Below, piece by piece: positions 58,652 through 64,000 of a DNA stretch of 64,000 bases. Source of the DNA: Anodontia alba (taxonomy: Eukaryota; Mollusca; Bivalvia; Lucinida; Lucinidae). The position numbers were made by a program, and so were the translations under genes. Positions within the stretch are counted from its first letter, which is position 1, and each line of letters begins with the position of its first letter. The stretch covers positions 53,362,684 through 53,426,683 of the forward strand of contig OZ024827.1 of NCBI GenBank assembly GCA_964016985.1, read 5' to 3'. A model generated the notes under the pieces. The model saw nothing but the letters and a program-made list of their open reading frames with translations. It was not told the DNA's origin and did no database searches.

Positions 58652-60612
58652 AACAAGAGGCCCAAGGGCCACGGCTCGCTCACCTGAGTGACATAACCAC
58701 TGCAGATATGCAAGTCACATCGATACTTTCTATATAAATGTATATGGCCCATACAAATGCATGGAGAAGCAAATTTCAACATAGAACCATCATTTTAGCA
58801 ATTTTGGTAGATCTCCTGTCCCCTATAATTTGTGCAAAGATTAGAGCCCAGGGCTTATTTGGTTCTGGAGAAGATTTTTAAAGGTTTTTACCATATATGG
58901 GCATGGCAGCCATTTTGATCAATGGACCATGCCCATTTTAGCAATCTTTCATTCTCCTGCCCAAGGAGGCTCCACATGAAATTTGAGCAACACTGGCCCA
59001 GAGGCTTCAGAGGAAAAATCATTTGAAATTATCAAATTTTTTCCATACAAATGTATGGGGCCAATACAAATGCATGCAGAAACAAACTTGACTTCGCCGT
59101 AAAAAGGTCAAATGTCAATGTATGACAATTACTTTAGCAACTTTGGTAGACAGCCTGTTCCCAATGATATATGCAAAGATTCAGCAATAAGGCATCCTCT
59201 GTTTTGGAGAATAAGATTTTTAAATGTTTTTCCCATACAAATGTACAGGGAAGCAAACTTGACCTTGCCGTAAAAAGGTCAAATGTCAATGTACGACCAT
59301 TATTTTAGCAACTTTGGTAGACCCCCCTGTCCAGGATGTTTAAGCAAAGATTCACCTTGGCTCTGGAAGAGAAGATTTTAAAGATTTTTACCATATATGG
59401 GCGTGGCGGCCATCTTGGTCAATGAACTGCAACCATTTTAGCAATCTTTCATTCCCCCAACCTAAGGAGGCTCCATATGAAATTTGAGCAAAATTGGCCC
59501 AGAGACTCCAGAGGAGAAGTCGTTTGAAATTCTGAATATTTTTCCCATACAAATGCATAAGGAAGCAAAACTGACCTCACCGTAAAAAGGTCAAATGTCA
59601 ATGTACGACCATTATTTTAGCAACTTTGGTAGACCTCCAACTTCCAATGATATAGGTAAAGATTCAGCCATAAGGCATCCTCGGTTTTGGAGAACAAGAT
59701 TTTTAAAGGTTTTTCCCATACAAATGCATAGGGAAGCAAACTTGACCTTGGCGTAAAAAGGTCAAATGTCAATATACGACCTTTATTTTACCAATTTTGG
59801 TAGACCTCCCATCCCCGATGACTTATGCAAAGATTAGCCCCAGTGCATCCTCGGTTCTGGAGAAGAAGATTTTTAAAGGTTTTTACCATGTATGGGCATG
59901 GAGGCCATCTTGGTCAACGAACCATGACCATTTTAGCAATCTTTCATTCCCCTAACCTAAGGCGGCTCCATATGAAATTTGAGCAAAATTGGCCCAGAGG
60001 TTCCAGAGAAGAAGTCGTTTGAAATTCTGAACATTTTTCCCATACAAATGCATAAGGAAGCAAAATTGACCTTACCATAAAAAGGTCAAATGTCAATGTA
60101 TGACCATTATTTTAGCAACTTTGGTAGACCTCTTGTTTCCGATGATACATGTATATGTAAAGGTTCAGCCATAAGGCATCCTCGGTTTTGGAGAACAAGA
60201 TGTTTAAAGGTTTTTCCCGTACAAATGCATAGGGAAGCAAACTTGACCTTGCCGTAAAAAGGTCAAATGTCAATATACGACATTTATTTTATCAATTTTG
60301 GTAGACCTCCCGACCCCGATGACTTATGCAAAGATTCAGCCCCAAGGCATCCTCGGTTCTGGAGAAGAAGATTTTTAAAGGTTTTTACCATATATGGGCA
60401 TGGCGGCCATCTTGGTCAATGGACCGCGACCATTTTAGCAATTTTTCGTTCCCCCAACCTAAGGAGGCTCTATATGAAATTTGAGCAAAATTGGCTCAGG
60501 GGCTTCAGAGGAGAAGTCGTTTGAAAATGTTAACGGACGGACCCACGGACAGATGCACAGACAGACGAAAAGTGATCACAATAGCTCATCCTGAGCATAG
60601 CTCAGGTGAGCT
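58652..60612. mobile_element. Hairpin-ended element (copy C3), nested in A4
   Basis: AACAAGAGGCCCAAGGGCC start with hairpin GGCCCAAGGGCC, CGCTCACCTGAGTGACATAACC, and a GGACGGACCCACGGACAG tract with GCTCAGGTGAGCT at the end. The flanking A4 bases TTTA and AAAAATGTGACC are contiguous in A3 and A5. Near 58711 the leader is fused to a later part (ATATGCAAGTCACATCG), an internal deletion relative to C1 and C2. Confidence 0.88.
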
Positions 60613-61766
60613 AAAAATGTGACCTCTGGAGTGTTAACAGTTTTCTGCTGATTTGGCCTGGTGACCTAGTTTTTGACCCCATGTGACCCAGTTTTGAATT
60701 TGACCTAGAAATCATGAAGACAAACATTTTGAGCAAGATTCATGATGATTGCTTCAAAATATGACCACTAGAGTGTTAATAAAATTTTCTACTGATTTGG
60801 CCTGGTGACCTAGTTTTTGACCCCAAGTGACCCAGTTTTGAACTTGACCTAGAACTCATCAAGACAAACATTTTGAGCAAGATTCATGATGATTGCTTCA
60901 AAAATGTGACCGCTAGAGTGTTAACAAGGTTTCATGCTGATTTGGCCCGGTGTCCCAGTTTTTGATCCCAAGTGACCCAGTTTCAAACTTGACCTAGAAA
61001 TCATCAAGACAAACATGTTGAGCAAGATTCATGATGATTGCTTGAAAAGTGTGACCACTAGAGTGTTAACAAGGTTTTCCGCTGATTTGGCCAGATGACC
61101 TAGTTTTTGACCCCAGGTGACCCAGTTTTGAACTTGACCTAGAAATCATCAAGACAAACATTTTGAACAAGATTTATGATGATTGCTTAAAAAATGTGAC
61201 CGCTTGAGTGCTAACAAGGTTTTAGCTGATTTGGCCAGGTGATCTAGTTTTTGACCCCAAGTGACCCAATTTCAAACTTGACCTAAAAATCATCAAGACA
61301 AACATTTTGAGCAAGATTCATGATGATTGCTTGAAAAATGTGACCGCTAGAGTGATAACAAGGTTTTCCGCTGATTTGGCCCGGTGACCTAGTTTTTTAC
61401 CCCAAGTGACCCAGTTTCAAACTTGACCTAGAACTCATCAAGACAAAACATTTTAAGCACGATTCATGATGACTGCTTCAAAAATGTGACCACTAGAATG
61501 TTAACAAGGTTTTAGCGGATTTGGCCAGGTGATCTAGTTTTTGATCCCAAGTGACCCAGTTTCAAACTTGACCTAAAAATCATCAAGACAAACATTTTGA
61601 GCAAGATTCATGATGACTGCTTGAAAAATGTGACCGCTAGAGTGATAACAAGGTTTTCCGCTGATTTGGCAAGGGGACCTAGTTTTTGACCCCAGGTGAC
61701 CCAGTTTCGAACTTGACCTAGAAATCATCAAGACAAACATTTTGAGCAAGATTCATGATGATTGCT

Positions 61767-62117
61767 TAAACAAGTCACCCCGATGCTTCCTAGCAAGTTT
61801 GGAGTCAATTGGCCTTTCGGTTCAGGAGAAGATGTGAAAAATAGATTTTCAAGATGGCTGCCATGGTGGCCATCTTGGATTTCCGACTGGAAGGCTTTTA
61901 GCTATTTTTGATCTATAAGTCACCCCAATGCTTCCTACTATGTTTGGAGTCAATTGGCTTTTGGGTTTAGGAGAAGAAGCAAAAAATAGATTTTCAAGGT
62001 GGCCATCGAGGATTTCCGGCACGATTTTAGCTTTTTTTGATCTACAAGTCACCCCGATGCTTCCTAGCAAGATTGGAGTCAATTGGCCTTTCGGTTCAGG
62101 AGAAGAAGCGAAAAATA
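61767..62117. repeat. D-type fragment fused to A4
   Basis: Starts at AACAAGTCACCCCGATGC and holds two to three 140-bp D units (TTTTCAAGATGGCTGCCATG, CTATTTTTGATCTA). The first bases AACAAG are shared with an element left end, so it may be an element that lost everything between its first six bases and an internal ACAAGTCACC. Confidence 0.6.
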
Positions 62118-62235
62118 GACTTTCAACAGGATGTCCACAATTTGAGTAAAGCAAATTTCCCTGACTTTTCCCTGATTAAAATCAATTTTCCCTGACTAAC
62201 ATTTTTGTATTCTGCACGTAAAGTTCTGACATCTG

Positions 62236-62640
62236 TTGGCCTCCTCCTCCCCTACAGCCAACCCTTTCCACCTTTTACACTACCAACTGTAATTGTATTA
62301 CTCTTTATACATGTATTTTTATTTTTTATTTTTTTATTGTTTTTTTTTGTTTTGTTTTTCTTTGAATTTATTCTCTATTTTTATTTTTCTACATACATAC
62401 ATATACATGTATTTTCAAAAGTTATTTATACTGTTGGATGAGTGCTTGAAATTAAATGCATACCATAATTCAGGGAGATCTGTTGGCCTCCTCCCCCAAA
62501 GCCAACCCTTTCAACCTTTTTTACTACCAATTGCCATTGTATTACTCTTTATATTTTTATTTTATTTTATTTTATTTTTTTTTTTGGTTTTTCTTTGATT
62601 TTGTTTTCTATTTTTCTTTTTCTACATACATACATGTACA
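62236..62640. repeat. T-rich tandem duplication, two units of about 240 bp
   Basis: CTGTTGGCCTCCTCC, AGCCAACCCTTTC, TTGTATTACTCTTTATA and CTACATACATAC recur at 62236-62400 and 62479-62632, each followed by long T-rich runs. Frames rich in Phe and Leu here are compositional. 62641-62866 is unassigned. Confidence 0.7.
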
Positions 62641-62866
62641 AATCAGCTGACAAGTGAAAGTGTGTGCAAATTGGAAACAAAAACTAATCTGAGTTCATTC
62701 TCAGTGAAGGAAAATAAATTTGTAATAGTTATTTATGATAATTTCATAAACACAAAAAAATTAGGCAATAATTTCCTCTCCAGGAAAAAAAGGAACAAGC
62801 TAATATTCAGCTGTCTATAAACGGACTCAGCAACAAAATTCTGAAGGTGAAAACTTTAGTTATAGT

Positions 62867-63573
62867 AACAAGAGGGCCATGATGGCCCTGTAATGCTCAC
62901 CTGAGCAACGTAGCACTTTACGAACCAATTCTAGAACTGATCAAGGCAAACATTCTGATCAAAGTTCAAAATGATTATATTAACAAGTAAGACAATGTAG
63001 AATGTCTAATGGACTGTGAAATAAAGGTCAAGATCAATATGGATGACTGCACTCAAGAAGCCATGCTAAGATGTATGCATGTACTAAGTATCACTGGCTG
63101 TAGGAGCAATAGTTACTGAGAAACTGATCTAAACACAAACACTTCACAAGTACCAAATATCACTCTGTAGAACCAATAATTACTGAGAAACTGACCTAAA
63201 TGGAAAACTTAAGAAAGTCACTGGACAGAAAAATATACATCACCTTGAAATCATCAAGACAAACATTTTGAGCAAGATTCATGATGATCACTTCAAAAAT
63301 GTGACCTCTAGAGCATCAACAAGGTTTTCCTTTGATTTGGCCAGGTGAACTAGTTTCTGATATCAAGTGACCCAGTTTTAAACTAGACCTAGAAATCATC
63401 AAGACAAACATTTTGAGCAATATTTATGATGATTATTTAAAAAATGTGACCTCTGGAGTGTTAACAGTTTTCTGCTGATTTGGTCTGGTGACCTAGTTTT
63501 TGACCCCATGTGACCCAGTTTCGAACTCGATCTAGAAATCATCAAGACAAACATTTTGAGCAAGATTCATGGT
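62867..63573. mobile_element. 145-bp-family element, left part (copy A5)
   Basis: AACAAGAGGGCCATGATGG start, full leader and two and a half core units, ending abruptly at ATTCATGG where the 320-bp repeat begins. No right end. Confidence 0.8.
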
Positions 63574-64000
63574 CAACATTTGTACCAAATAAGAGTCCTA
63601 CTGCTTCAGTGGTTTTGGAGGAGTTGTCATTTAAAAAAATTCCTTTTTTTTAAATTTAGTGTTGCCATGGCAACCAAACAAAACCGCCGCTGGTCAACAA
63701 ACACACAAACTGGGTAGACAATCATCTTATGATCATAACTGCCAAATAGGGTTCATATCATTTCAGTGGTTATGGAGAAAATGCAATTAAATCATTTTCC
63801 CATTTTCCCATTATAAGTGTAAGGGAGCTTTCTGTTGCCATGGCAAGCAAACCAAGAGGCAGATAACCACAATTTTAGCTATTTTGAATTGCCCTTACCC
63901 AAGCAATATTTGTACCAAATTAGAGTCATATTGCTTCAGTGGTTTTGAAGGGGTTGTCATTTAAGGAAGTGTGCAGAGCATGAATTAGTGATCACCAACA
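63574..64000 (+). repeat. Second copy of the 320-bp repeat/LINE junction
   Basis: Matches 39583-40008 almost base for base, including the junction where the 320-bp unit (GTTGTCATTTAAGGAA) passes into the LINE endonuclease (GTGTGCAGAGCATGAA). The window ends 30 bases into the LINE. By eye there are about seven differences in 427 bases. Confidence 0.88.

Larger units (their letters stand above)
54119..61766. mobile_element. 145-bp-core element (copy A4), host of nested insertions
   Basis: The A-family sequence is present in three pieces: 54119-54233, 58194-58651 and 60613-61766. These join into one continuous leader plus about eight units when compared with copies A1 and A3. The interruptions are B3 (54234-58193) and C3 (58652-60612). 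The right end is lost at 61766, where a D-type fragment begins. Confidence 0.85.

Noticed and set aside
345..61766. TTAA-target piggyBac interpretation of the hairpin-ended elements
   Set aside because: TTAA is not present on both sides at any of the three empty-site comparisons; the right flank reads GCTAA, with GCT belonging to the element.
62205..62650. Phe/Leu/Tyr-rich frames resembling membrane proteins
   Set aside because: They are translations of T-rich runs in a tandem duplication.

Overview
The window reads as nuclear DNA of a marine bivalve mollusc, inferred from repeat style (tandem-repeat-bearing elements ending in GCTCAGGTGAGCTAA, tRNA-derived SINEs with a CGT(T)AAACC-type tail, DIRS, mariner, RTE-like and L1-like LINEs). 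It is repeat-dense: most of the 64 kb is nested transposable elements, with only two convincing host exons. No CRISPR, operon or bacterial feature is present.

Layout. 1-12.1 kb: a large 145-bp-unit element (345-4176), a DIRS terminal fragment, a 320-bp-unit element with a SINE inside it, a dead mariner, further tandem-core elements (6.9-7.8, 8.3-9.2, 9.5-11.8 kb) and a scrap of retrotransposon RT/RNase H. 12.4-17.5 kb: a SINE split by a 2.48-kb hAT-like element with a perfect 8-bp target duplication, a BED-type zinc-finger remnant and a degraded LINE. 17.8-20.2 kb: more tandem-core elements. 21.0-29.7 kb: two minus-strand exons of a flavin-containing monooxygenase gene (29586-29719, then 21081-21257) whose phases join exactly; the 8.3-kb intron holds a broken 6.1-kb DIRS retrotransposon inserted in a 162-bp repeat. 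29.7-33.0 kb: mostly single-copy DNA with a long hairpin. 33.0-36.7 kb: tandem-core elements with a deleted mariner. 36.9-45.5 kb: an L1-like LINE split by a stack of later insertions, including an RTE-like LINE itself split by a 145-bp-unit element. 46.2-54.0 kb: three more elements. 54.1-62.1 kb: a host element carrying two complete nested elements, one of which contains an apparently intact mariner. 62.2-64.0 kb: a T-rich duplication, another element 5' piece, and a second copy of the LINE-in-repeat junction seen at 39.6-40.0 kb.

The main unifying observation is a superfamily of non-autonomous elements with the same two ends (AACAAGAGG plus a small hairpin plus GCTCACCTGAGC at one end; a GGACG-rich stretch plus a GCTCA...TGAGCT hairpin at the other) but unrelated internal tandem repeats of about 140, 145, 166, 320 and 465 bp. 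Three filled/empty-site comparisons inside the window define the element ends to the base and fit insertion between two A's (T|T on the other strand) without target duplication, as in Helentron-associated (HINE/DINE-1-like) elements. This class assignment is an inference; the ends and empty sites are seen directly.
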